Positions 7,148 through 14,217 of a stretch of DNA of 64,000 nucleotides are shown in pieces. Position numbers and translations under genes: made by a program. The notes beneath the pieces are model-generated. The model saw nothing but the letters and a program-made list of their open reading frames with translations. It ran no database searches and was not told the DNA's origin. The stretch lies in the NCBI GenBank assembly GCA_937950325.1, contig CALFDJ010000042.1, forward strand, positions 1-64,000, given 5' to 3'. This DNA is from an uncultured Collinsella sp. (GTDB lineage Bacteria; Actinomycetota; Coriobacteriia; Coriobacteriales; Coriobacteriaceae). How positions within the stretch are numbered: the stretch's first letter is position 1; every line of letters begins with the position of its first letter.

Positions 7148-9051
7148 CAGCAGCCCTCCTCTCGCGTGGGCGCCTTGGAACCGGCCTGACGCGGAGCCCC
7201 CAAAGGCCCGTCCGCACAGCCCAGCAGCAAGCCGGCCAGCTCGTCGGCCAGCGCCTCAACCGTATAAAGCTTGTCGCAGCGGAGCGGCACACCGGCCTGC
7301 GCGAGCGCCAGCGCCATACGCTGGGCGGCAGGAACGCCCAGGCCGATCGACTTGAGCTCATCCGCGCGCGCAAAAACCTGCGTGGGCGTTCCCTCGGCAA
7401 ACACGGCGCCCTCGTTCATCACAACGATACGGTCACAACAATTTGCCAGATCATCCATGCTGTGCGAAACCATGACAACGGTCAGGCCCTCGCGATGGAG
7501 TCGACCGATGAGCCCTAGGAAATCCCTGCGCGCAGCCGGATCGAGCCCTGCCATGGGCTCATCGAGTACTAGGACCTCGGGCTCCATAGCAAGCACGCCG
7601 GCAAACGCCACGCGGCGCTGCTGGCCGCCCGAAAGCTCAAAGGGGCTCTTATCGCCTATCGCGACAAGGTCGAGGCCCACGCGCGTAAGCGATGATGCGA
7701 CACGGCGCGCAACCTCGTCTTGCGGCAGACCAAGGTTGCGCGGGCCAAACGCCACGTCCTGCGCCACGGTCTCGGCAAATAACTGGCGCTCGGGATACTG
7801 AAACACCACGCCGACCTTGGCCTTAACCGCGGCGGCGTCTTTCTTGTTTGACAGGTCGAGCCCCAGCGCGCAAACGCTTCCCTCCTGCGGACGAATCAAC
7901 CCGTTGAGATGCTGAACCAGCGTTGATTTACCCGAGCCGGTATGGCCTGCTAGCCCCAGGAACTCGCCGCGACGTACCGTCAAAGACACGTCGCGCAGTG
8001 CCCACGGACTACTAGGGTCATTTCCCCAGAGAGCCTGCTTGGTTGATTTGCCCGCAGCGGCCGAGCGCTTATGCCAGCGACGGCGCTCGCGCGGACTGAG
8101 CGAATAGCTGTACGAAACATGGGATAGCTCGATGACGGGCTCTGATGCGTTGTCCTTGTTGTCTGCCGGAACAGTGCCGTCAGCGATTTCCAACTGGGAT
8201 ACGGAAGGCTGCCCCGCGGTACCCGCCTCACTTCGCTCGGTATAGGCCTGCGCAACCGCGGCAACCATACCCGCCTCGCGCACCTGCGCGCAAACGGGCA
8301 CGCCCTTCGCACGAAGCGACCTGCCCAGACGACACGACGCCGGCATATCCAGGTTGAGCTGCGCAAGCTCATCCGCCCGCGTCAAGATTTCCTCGGGCGT
8401 ACCGAGCATGGCAACGTGCCCCGCCCGAAATACCGCGACACGATCGGCCTCGGCGGCCTCTTCCATAAAGTGCGTAATCATCACGATGGTCATGCCGCGT
8501 TCGTGCAGCGCGTGACAGGCCTTCATAAGGCCCTTGCGCCCGCACGGATCGAGCATCGAGGACGCCTCGTCCAAAATGAGCACACGCGGCTCCATGGCGA
8601 GCACGCCGGCAAGCGCCACGCGCTGCTTTTGTCCGCCCGAGAGAGCGTGGGTCTCGTGGCGCTCAAAGCCCACCAGACCCACGGCCTTCAGCGCCTCGCG
8701 CACGCGCTGCGCGATCTGGGCCGATTCGACCCCTAAGTTCTCGGGACCAAACGCAACATCGTCCTCGACAAGCGTCGCCACAAGCTGGTCGTCGGGATTC
8801 TGGAACACCATGCCCGCAGTCGAGCGGATATCGTAGACCAGCTCGGGATCGGACGCGTCCATGCCGTTGACGCACACCGTTCCCGCATCGGGCTGCAGCA
8901 GCGCGTTCAAATGCTTGGCAAACGTAGACTTGCCCGACCCGTTTCCGCCGAGGATGCAGAAAAACTCGCCATCCTCGATGTTCAGATCGATGCCATCGAG
9001 CGCCGGTACAGCACCGTCATAGCTAAAGGAAACGCCCCGACACTCAATCAT
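7147..9051 (-). CDS. Fused ECF transporter ATPases (EcfA1-EcfA2)
   Basis: A single 634-residue chain holds the two ABC ATPases that are usually separate EcfA1 and EcfA2. The first domain (about 1-230) has Walker A GGNGSGKSTFAKHLN, Q-loop FQNPDDQLV, signature LSGGQKQRVALAG and Walker B VLILDEASS. The second (about 300-600) has GHTGSGKSTLVQHLN, FQYPERQLF, LSGGQQRRVAFAG and VLVLDEPMAG. A linker of about 70 residues, rich in Ala/Glu/Ser, joins them. Each half carries ECF-type Q-loops and C-terminal helices. It overlaps ribU by four bases upstream and ecfT by one base downstream, giving one operon for ATP-driven vitamin uptake. Confidence 0.93.
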   Translation of the reverse strand: MIECRGVSFSYDGAVPALDGIDLNIEDGEFFCILGGNGSGKSTFAKHLNALLQPDAGTVCVNGMDASDPELVYDIRSTAGMVFQNPDDQLVATLVEDDVAFGPENLGVESAQIAQRVREALKAVGLVGFERHETHALSGGQKQRVALAGVLAMEPRVLILDEASSMLDPCGRKGLMKACHALHERGMTIVMITHFMEEAAEADRVAVFRAGHVAMLGTPEEILTRADELAQLNLDMPASCRLGRSLRAKGVPVCAQVREAGMVAAVAQAYTERSEAGTAGQPSVSQLEIADGTVPADNKDNASEPVIELSHVSYSYSLSPRERRRWHKRSAAAGKSTKQALWGNDPSSPWALRDVSLTVRRGEFLGLAGHTGSGKSTLVQHLNGLIRPQEGSVCALGLDLSNKKDAAAVKAKVGVVFQYPERQLFAETVAQDVAFGPRNLGLPQDEVARRVASSLTRVGLDLVAIGDKSPFELSGGQQRRVAFAGVLAMEPEVLVLDEPMAGLDPAARRDFLGLIGRLHREGLTVVMVSHSMDDLANCCDRIVVMNEGAVFAEGTPTQVFARADELKSIGLGVPAAQRMALALAQAGVPLRCDKLYTVEALADELAGLLLGCADGPLGAPRQAGSKAPTREEGC

Positions 9052-9638
9052 GCGCGGCCTTTGACCTGGTCCTTCTTGGGCGTGATGAGATTAGAGACCG
9101 CCTTGTACACCACCAGCGTCAACACCGAGTTGAGCACGGTCTTGATGAGGTTAAACGGCAAGACGGCGGGAAGCATGAGCGGCAGAATCACATCGGCCGA
9201 GCCATACCAGAACCAAACGCCGATGGTCAGGTTCGCGACCATGGACAGCGCCGTAGCGGCAATGACGCCGAGCGCCAGGCCAATCACGGCACCCTTGTAG
9301 GTGTGCATCTTCTGATAGACGATAGCCGCAGGCAGAATATAGCCCAGCGTGGCAACCAAGTTCATAAGCGCGCCGACCCAGTCGCCCGTGGTAAGCGCAT
9401 GGATAACGATCGCCATAGCGGCAACAGCGGTGCCGGCACCAGGGCCATACGCAAATCCACACACCATCGCCGGCACCAGCGACGGGTCATACGTCAAAAA
9501 CGGCGCCGAGGGGAGGATGGGCAGCTGCACATACATAAACAGTGCTCCCAAGGCGCACATCAACGCCATAGTAACGAGCTGTTTGGTGCTCCACCTATTC
9601 GTGTTCTCAAAATGGATATGCTGCGACTGTTCAGACAT
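9048..9638 (-). CDS. ribU: Riboflavin ECF transporter substrate-binding subunit RibU
   Basis: A membrane S component with about six helices (TKQLVTMALMCALGALFMYV; AGTAVAAMAIVIHALTTGDW; AVIGLALGVIAATALSMVANL; LMLPAVLPFNLIKTVLNSVL), matching the RibU/ECF-S fold at about 196 residues. Riboflavin as substrate rests on the FMN riboswitch in the leader, which normally controls riboflavin synthesis or uptake genes. The first in-frame ATG (9659) lies inside the riboswitch; I choose the ATG at 9638 (MSEQSQ), preceded by an AGG-containing ribosome site. The stop overlaps the ATPase start. Confidence 0.9.
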   Translation of the reverse strand: MSEQSQHIHFENTNRWSTKQLVTMALMCALGALFMYVQLPILPSAPFLTYDPSLVPAMVCGFAYGPGAGTAVAAMAIVIHALTTGDWVGALMNLVATLGYILPAAIVYQKMHTYKGAVIGLALGVIAATALSMVANLTIGVWFWYGSADVILPLMLPAVLPFNLIKTVLNSVLTLVVYKAVSNLITPKKDQVKGRA

Positions 9639-9654
9639 AAGATCACCTGCCTCT

Positions 9655-9834
9655 TTCATCCGGACTCTAACCGTTGGTACTGGGATCTCACCAGTTCAGC
9701 CGGCATGCGAACCAACGCACGCACGGGTCGCGGACTCATCGGCTCGGTCGCAGACACCTCGCCTGCGCCACGGCGCCCCTTTGGCACCGCCCGATTTACC
9801 ACCAGTGGGGAATTTCACCCCGCCCTGAAACAGC
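9655..9834 (-). promoter_or_regulatory. FMN riboswitch (RFN element)
   Basis: Read on the minus strand, the leader holds the conserved RFN blocks in order: CAGGGCGGGGTGAAATTCCC, ACTGGTGGTAAA, a variable stem, GAGTCCGCGACC, GCCGGCTGAACTGGTGAGAT, CCCAGTACCAACGGTTAGAG and the closing TCCGGATGAAAGAGG. This six-branched aptamer binds FMN and turns expression off when flavin is plentiful. Its last bases run into the ribU ribosome site, so control of translation initiation is likely. Confidence 0.95.
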
Positions 9835-9841
9835 AATTGCA

Positions 9842-9869
9842 AGTGTAGCACGGGCAGGTTTTCACGCAA
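9842..9869 (-). promoter_or_regulatory. Promoter of the riboflavin-uptake operon
   Basis: On the minus strand TTGCGT (9869-9864) and TACACT (9847-9842) are 16 bases apart. Transcription would start just at the first RFN base block, the expected geometry for a riboswitch leader. Confidence 0.55.
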
Positions 9870-10060
9870 GTATGCCAAGGGTAATTTATGGGTGGGAAAA
9901 TAGCCCCGAAATATGCCCGGAATAAAACAAGGCATCGATTGCGTTCCTCACCCATCCCAAAGTGATGCGCTTTTCGCGGCTTTGCCGCGAAACAGCAACC
10001 GGGACACGTATCCCCATCAACCACGTTCTCCGCGCCGCCGACCTCAAGGCCGTAAACGCA
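9870..10060. other. Intergenic stretch left of the IS element
   Basis: No gene is supported. A perfect 9-bp hairpin TTTCGCGGC/GCCGCGAAA with a TTT loop lies at 9972-9992. The stretch separates the riboflavin promoter from the IS110 element and probably represents the original region downstream of groEL before the insertion. Confidence 0.4.
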
Positions 10061-10098
10061 GGGAATCCGGGGGCGGAACGGGGGTTTCTCTCCGGAAC
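10061..10098 (+). repeat. Left 38-bp inverted repeat of the IS110 element
   Basis: Starts GGGAATCCGGGGGCGG and ends TTTCTCTCCGGAAC. It matches the reverse complement of 11746-11783 except for one A/G difference at its seventeenth base. Confidence 0.9.
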
Positions 10099-10386
10099 AT
10101 TCCGCACTGATATTTTCTGTGTTGAAGACGTCGATGATGCACCCGTATACCATTGACGTCGACACCATCAGATGCGGACCGCGCGGTGACCCCACATTCC
10201 GCTGGCGCCCATGGGGCTGCCCTCGTTTCCTGACATGTCCCGCGCGGGCCGCGGCGAGCCGAGACCGCCGCATGACCTAATAGGAGCATGGAGCGATACC
10301 GCGGACCCGAACAACCGCATTCTATCGCGCCCCGTCAGTGTGCCGTCTGCCCGGTCCAGGCGAGCACGGAAAGAACGGAGCGAGAC
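10099..10386 (+). ncRNA. Candidate bridge-RNA region of the IS110 element
   Basis: A 288-base non-coding stretch sits between the left repeat and the transposase start. In IS110-group elements this position encodes the bridge RNA that pairs with target and donor DNA. Visible features are GACGTCGA repeated at about 10127 and 10154 and the palindromic GTATAC. No RNA structure was computed, so the call rests on position and family only. Confidence 0.35.
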
Positions 10387-11676
10387 ATGAGAACCGAATC
10401 GACACCCGGCGCCCGCGGGCCGGTCTTCTGCGGGGTCGACACCCACGCCGACTCGCACTGGCTGTGCGTCCTCGACTGGAGGGGCCGCAAGGTCCTGTCC
10501 CGCCAGTTCCCCGCCGACGCGGCGGGATACGAGGCGCTCGCCGGGGCGATCGCGGCGGCCGGGGAGCCGGCCTGCGTCGCGATGGAGGGGACGTCGTCCT
10601 ACGGGGCGGGCCTCACCAGGCACCTCGCGTCGCTGGGGATGCCCGTGCGCGAGGCGCTCTCCCCGGCGAGGACGCAGAGGAGGCGCCCGGGGCAGGGGAA
10701 GTGCGACGAGTCGGACGCGGAGAGGGCCGCCCGCGCGGCGATGTCCGGCTCAAGGCTCGGGACCCCCAAGAGCCAGGACGGGTGGGTCGACGGGGTGCGC
10801 TGCATGCTCGCGGCGCGCTCCGGGGCGGTGAAGGCGCGGACCTCGGCGATCAACACCGCGAGGTCGCTGCTCACCACCGCGCCGGAGGGGCTCAGGTCGA
10901 GGTTCCGCGGCATGGGAGGGCCGAGGCTGATGGAGGAGCTCCCCTCCGTGCGCGCCGAGGGCGCGCTGGGCGCCGCGCTCGGCGCGCTGGCGGACCTGTG
11001 GGCGGCGGCGCGCGACGCGGCGCTCGACATGGAGCTCGCGATCGAGGCGTCCCTGGAGGAGAACTGCCCCGCGCTGCTGGCGATGTACGGGTGCGGGCCC
11101 GTGAGCGCGGCCAAGCTCGCGGTCGCGGCCGGGGACAACCCGGGCAGGTTGCGCTCCGAGGCGTCGTTCGCGGCGATATGCGGGGCCTGCCCCATCCCCG
11201 CCTCGAGCGGCAAGACCGTGAGGCACAGGCTCAACAGGGGCGGCGACCGGCAGGCGAACAGCGCGCTGCACGAGATCGCGAGGCAGAGGGTCATGCGCGA
11301 CCCCGAGACCGCCGAGTACGCCGAGAGGGCCAGGGGGCGGGGAAAGAGCGACAGGGAGGTCATGAGGTGCCTCAAGCGCTACGTGGCCAGGGAGGCGTAC
11401 CGGGCGCTGATGCGCCCGCACGAGATCAGGAGGCCCGAGGACGCCTCGGAGCTCGTGGCGGCCAGGCGCGCGGCGAAGGTCAGCCAGGTGAGGGCGGCGT
11501 CCATACTGGGCACCAGCGAGAAGTACATCTCGATGCTGGAGAGGGGCCAAAGGGAGCTCAAGCCCATAAGGAGGGCCTACGAGGCATGGGTCGAGGCCGG
11601 ACTTCCGCTCGATTGGGACAGGCAGGCCTTCGAGGCCGAGCGCAAAATGGATTCTAAAAAACACCTTGCCAAATAG
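10387..11676 (+). CDS. IS110-family transposase with C-terminal XRE-type HTH domain
   Basis: A 429-residue DEDD recombinase. The N-terminal RuvC-like domain has Asp18 in FCGVDTHADSH, Glu67 in VAMEGTSSYG and the acidic pair in GKCDESDAERAARA near 105. The C-terminal Tnp_20 domain (about 240-330) carries the conserved serine in CPIPASSGKTVRHR at about 275. Beyond it, residues about 355-410 form a helix-turn-helix of XRE type (ELVAARRAAKVSQVRAAS, then ILGTSEKYISMLERGQREL), which ordinary IS110 transposases lack. The start ATG at 10387 follows GGAG. The gene is visibly richer in G+C than its neighbours and looks intact. Confidence 0.9.
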   Translation: MRTESTPGARGPVFCGVDTHADSHWLCVLDWRGRKVLSRQFPADAAGYEALAGAIAAAGEPACVAMEGTSSYGAGLTRHLASLGMPVREALSPARTQRRRPGQGKCDESDAERAARAAMSGSRLGTPKSQDGWVDGVRCMLAARSGAVKARTSAINTARSLLTTAPEGLRSRFRGMGGPRLMEELPSVRAEGALGAALGALADLWAAARDAALDMELAIEASLEENCPALLAMYGCGPVSAAKLAVAAGDNPGRLRSEASFAAICGACPIPASSGKTVRHRLNRGGDRQANSALHEIARQRVMRDPETAEYAERARGRGKSDREVMRCLKRYVAREAYRALMRPHEIRRPEDASELVAARRAAKVSQVRAASILGTSEKYISMLERGQRELKPIRRAYEAWVEAGLPLDWDRQAFEAERKMDSKKHLAK

Positions 11677-11684
11677 GAGCGTCA

Positions 11685-11737
11685 GGACGCAAAGAGGCTC
11701 CGCAGCGCGAAGCGCGATGCGGAGCCTCTTTGCATGT
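11685..11737 (+). terminator. Hairpin terminator after the IS110 transposase
   Basis: GCAAAGAGGCTCCGC (11689-11703) pairs perfectly with 11719-11733, extended outward by GGAC/GTCC with a short bulge. The loop holds a GCGC-GAA-GCGC mini-hairpin. It could stop transcription from either side, including that of groEL on the minus strand. Confidence 0.6.
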
Positions 11738-11745
11738 CCGAGGAC

Positions 11746-11783
11746 GTTCCGGAGAGAAACCCCCGTCCCGCCCCCGGATTCCC
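11746..11783 (-). repeat. Right 38-bp inverted repeat of the IS110 element
   Basis: Reverse complement of the left repeat with one mismatch. It ends 26 bases before the groEL stop codon at 11810-11812. Confidence 0.9.
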
Positions 11784-11809
11784 CGTGGGAGCTCTAGACC
11801 TTGTCGGCC

Positions 11810-13447
11810 TTAGTACATACCGCCGCCCTGCTGACCAGCGGTAGCAGCAGCGATAGCGTCCTCAAGCTGAGTGTTCTTGGGCACATCGGAGACGGTGGCC
11901 TCGGTGATGAGAATCAGGCTGGCGACAGAAGCAGCGTTCTGCAGGGTGACGCGGCTGACCTTGACGGGGTCGAGGACGCCCATCTCGATCATGTCGCCCC
12001 ACTCGCCGTTGGCAGAGTTGAGACCCTGGCCGGCGGGCAGCTCGGCAACCTTGTCGACCACGACAGCGCCCTCAAAGCCAGCGTTCTTGGCGATGGTGGC
12101 GACCGGAGCGGTCAGAGCCTTCTTGACGATATCGACGCCGATCTTCTCCTCGGGGTCGTCGATCTCGACAGCGTCGAGCGCAGGAGCGGCGTCCATGAAG
12201 GCGACGCCGCCGCCGGCGACGATGCCCTCCTCGACAGCAGCGCGGGTAGCCTGCAGGGCATCCTCGACGCGGTGCTTGATCTCCTTGAGCTCGGACTCGG
12301 TAGCAGCGCCGACCTTGATGACGGCAACGCCACCGGAGAGCTTGGCCAGGCGCTCCTGGAGCTTCTCGCGGTCGAAGTCAGAGGTGGTGTTCTCCATCTC
12401 GCCCTTGATCTGAGCGATGCGGGCGTCGATGGCCTCCTTGGAGCCAGCGCCGCCGACGACGACGGTGTTGTCCTTGGAGATGGTGACGGATTTAGCGGTA
12501 CCGAGCATATCGGCGGTGATGTCAGCGACCTTCACGCCCAGCTCGTCCAGAGCGGCCTGGCCACCGGTGAGGACGGCGATGTCCTCGAGGATGCGCTTGC
12601 GGCGATCGCCGTAGCCCGGGGCCTTGACGGCGCAGACGTTGAGGGCGCCACGGATCTTGTTGAGGACCAGGGTCGGCAGAGCCTCGCCGTCGATGTCCTC
12701 AGCGATGATGAGCAGGCCACGGCCGGCGCGCTGGACAGCCTCGAGAACAGGCATGATGTCCTGAACGCTGGAGATCTTCTGGTCGGTGATGAGGATGTAC
12801 GGATCCTTCATCACGGCCTCCATGCGGTCGTTGTCCGTGACGAAGTAAGCGGAAACATAGCCCTTGTCGAACTGCATGCCCTCGACGGTGTCGATGGTGA
12901 TGTCGAACGTCTGGGAATCCTCGACGGTGATGACGCCGTCCTTGCCCACGACCTCCATGGCCTCGGCGATCTTCTCGCCGACCTCGGGGTCACCGGCAGA
13001 GATGGTACCGACGGAAGCAATCTGCTCCTTGGTCTCGACCGGCTTGGCCTGCTTCTTCATCTCGGCGACGGCGGCGTTGACGGCCTTGTCGATGCCGCGA
13101 CGGATGGCCAGCGGGTTGGCGCCAGCGGCGACGTTGCGCAAGCCGTCGTTGACGATGGCCTGGGCGAGCAGGGTTGCGGTGGTGGTGCCGTCACCCACGG
13201 TGTCGTTGGTCTTGGTGGCGACCTCCTTCACCAGCTGAGCGCCCATGTTCTCGATGTTGTCCTCGAGCTCGATCTCCTTAGCGACGGAAACGCCGTCGTT
13301 GGTGATGGTCGGGGCACCGAACGTGCGCTGCAGCGCAACGTAGCGACCCTTGGGGCCCATGGTAACGGTAACGGCGTCGGCCAGAGTGTTGACGCCCTTG
13401 GCAAGCTTAGCGCGGGCATCGGTGTTGAACGTAATGTTCTTTGCCAT
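11810..13447 (-). CDS. groL: Chaperonin GroEL (Hsp60)
   Basis: The 60-kDa chaperonin that refolds proteins in an ATP-driven double ring with GroES. At 545 residues it is full length: N-terminal ITFNTDARAKLAKGVNTLAD, ATP-binding MGPKGRYV and VGDGTTTATLLAQAIV, the AVEEGIVAGGGVAFMDA signature, and a Gly/Met C-terminal tail GQQGGGMY. Start ATG at 13447 follows AGGATTACCT. It is the second gene of a groES-groEL operon, 96 bases after groES. The DNA right behind it is disrupted by an IS110 insertion. Confidence 0.98.
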   Translation of the reverse strand: MAKNITFNTDARAKLAKGVNTLADAVTVTMGPKGRYVALQRTFGAPTITNDGVSVAKEIELEDNIENMGAQLVKEVATKTNDTVGDGTTTATLLAQAIVNDGLRNVAAGANPLAIRRGIDKAVNAAVAEMKKQAKPVETKEQIASVGTISAGDPEVGEKIAEAMEVVGKDGVITVEDSQTFDITIDTVEGMQFDKGYVSAYFVTDNDRMEAVMKDPYILITDQKISSVQDIMPVLEAVQRAGRGLLIIAEDIDGEALPTLVLNKIRGALNVCAVKAPGYGDRRKRILEDIAVLTGGQAALDELGVKVADITADMLGTAKSVTISKDNTVVVGGAGSKEAIDARIAQIKGEMENTTSDFDREKLQERLAKLSGGVAVIKVGAATESELKEIKHRVEDALQATRAAVEEGIVAGGGVAFMDAAPALDAVEIDDPEEKIGVDIVKKALTAPVATIAKNAGFEGAVVVDKVAELPAGQGLNSANGEWGDMIEMGVLDPVKVSRVTLQNAASVASLILITEATVSDVPKNTQLEDAIAAATAGQQGGGMY

Positions 13448-13543
13448 GGTAGGTAATCCTCCAAAAGAAATGTGACTCGCGTCGCCGCTTCCGAGTCTTA
13501 TACGGCGGACGCGTTCAAAGACGAATCAGAGATTCCGACGAGA

Positions 13544-13837
13544 CTAGGCCTCGACGACGGCGTAGATGTCGTCGGCGCGCATCAGCAGATACTTCTCGCC
13601 GTCGACCTTGACCTCGTTGCCACCGAACTTACCGTAGATGACAACGTCGCCGACCTGAACGTCCATGGGGATGCGCTCGCCCTTGTCGTTGACCTTACCG
13701 GCGCCAACGGCAACGATGGTGCCGCGCTGCGGCTTCTCCTGAGCGTTGCTGGCGATGTACAGACCAGAAGCGGTCTTCTGCTCGGCCTCGTCGGGCTTGA
13801 CCAGGACGCGATCTGCAAGCGGCTTCAAAGACGACAT
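13544..13837 (-). CDS. groS: Co-chaperonin GroES (Hsp10)
   Basis: The seven-fold lid of the GroEL chamber, 97 residues. It has the N-terminal signature LKPLADRVLVKPDEAEQKTA, the mobile loop SGLYIASNAQEKPQRGTIVA and the C-terminal DGEKYLLMRADDIYAVVEA. I choose the ATG at 13837 (MSSLKPL), which follows AGGAGG with seven intervening bases; a longer frame to 13870 has no support. Upstream (13838-13964) I find neither a CIRCE element (TTAGCACTC-N9-GAGTGCTAA) nor a clear HAIR site, so the heat-shock control is unclear. Confidence 0.97.
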   Translation of the reverse strand: MSSLKPLADRVLVKPDEAEQKTASGLYIASNAQEKPQRGTIVAVGAGKVNDKGERIPMDVQVGDVVIYGKFGGNEVKVDGEKYLLMRADDIYAVVEA

Positions 13838-13965
13838 GCTTGTTTCCTCCTTTGTGGGCCGCGCGGTCATGCCGCGCGGGTTAACCCTTTTTGTTTGCGT
13901 ACGCGTTGAATGGTACCCACGAATGGCGGGTTATACAACACGGAGTCAAAAAATCTTATTTTTTG

Positions 13966-14193
13966 GCACTTAGATTTTCTGAATGCCGGGGGATAACTTA
14001 GCAGTGGCTCCCATGTGGCGCCGGAGGGGCGGGGCATAAGGTTTCCTGCTCGGGCAGTCCTGCTCGCACGAAGGCCACATTAAGTGGCCTTCGGCTCGTG
14101 CGGAACTCGCGATAAACCTTATGCCCCGCCCCTCCGGCGCCACACGGGAGCTGAGTCAACGTTATCGGGCCCGGCATTCAGAAAAGTCAGTGC
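13966..14193. repeat. Large nested palindrome (about 228 bp)
   Basis: Three nested perfect inverted repeats share one centre: a 16-bp outer arm (13975-13990 with 14170-14185), a 31-bp middle arm (14014-14044 with 14114-14144) and a central hairpin GAAGGCCAC/GTGGCCTTC (14070-14078 with 14084-14092), plus GCACT/AGTGC at the outer ends. No protein is encoded. It lies between the amidohydrolase stop and the groES promoter region. It could be a bidirectional terminator or a non-autonomous MITE-like element. Confidence 0.85.
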
Positions 14194-14217
14194 AGCAAAA
14201 TGGCGATGCGGATGGGG

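Larger units (their letters stand above)
10061..11783 (+). mobile_element. IS110-family insertion element with 38-bp inverted repeats
   Basis: A 1.72-kb unit contains one transposase gene, about 290 bases of non-coding DNA on its left and a hairpin terminator on its right. It is bounded by inverted repeats at 10061-10098 and 11746-11783 that match at 37 of 38 positions. Base composition and codon use are much richer in G+C than in the flanking genes, which suggests recent arrival. The right end stops 26 bases beyond the groEL stop codon. IS110 elements usually lack terminal inverted repeats, so the repeats may instead belong to a palindromic target split by the insertion. Confidence 0.75.

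Noticed and set aside
9815..10273. Minus-strand 152-codon frame left of the IS element
   Set aside because: It crosses the IS boundary and the riboswitch start, and its composition is not protein-like.
10338..11657. Second 439-codon frame overlapping the transposase
   Set aside because: Arg/Gly-rich out-of-frame reading of a very G+C-rich gene; the catalytic motifs are in the other frame.
11801..13456. Long plus-strand frame opposite groEL
   Set aside because: Asp/Gly/Leu/Val-rich shadow caused by groEL codon bias; no ribosome site or homology.
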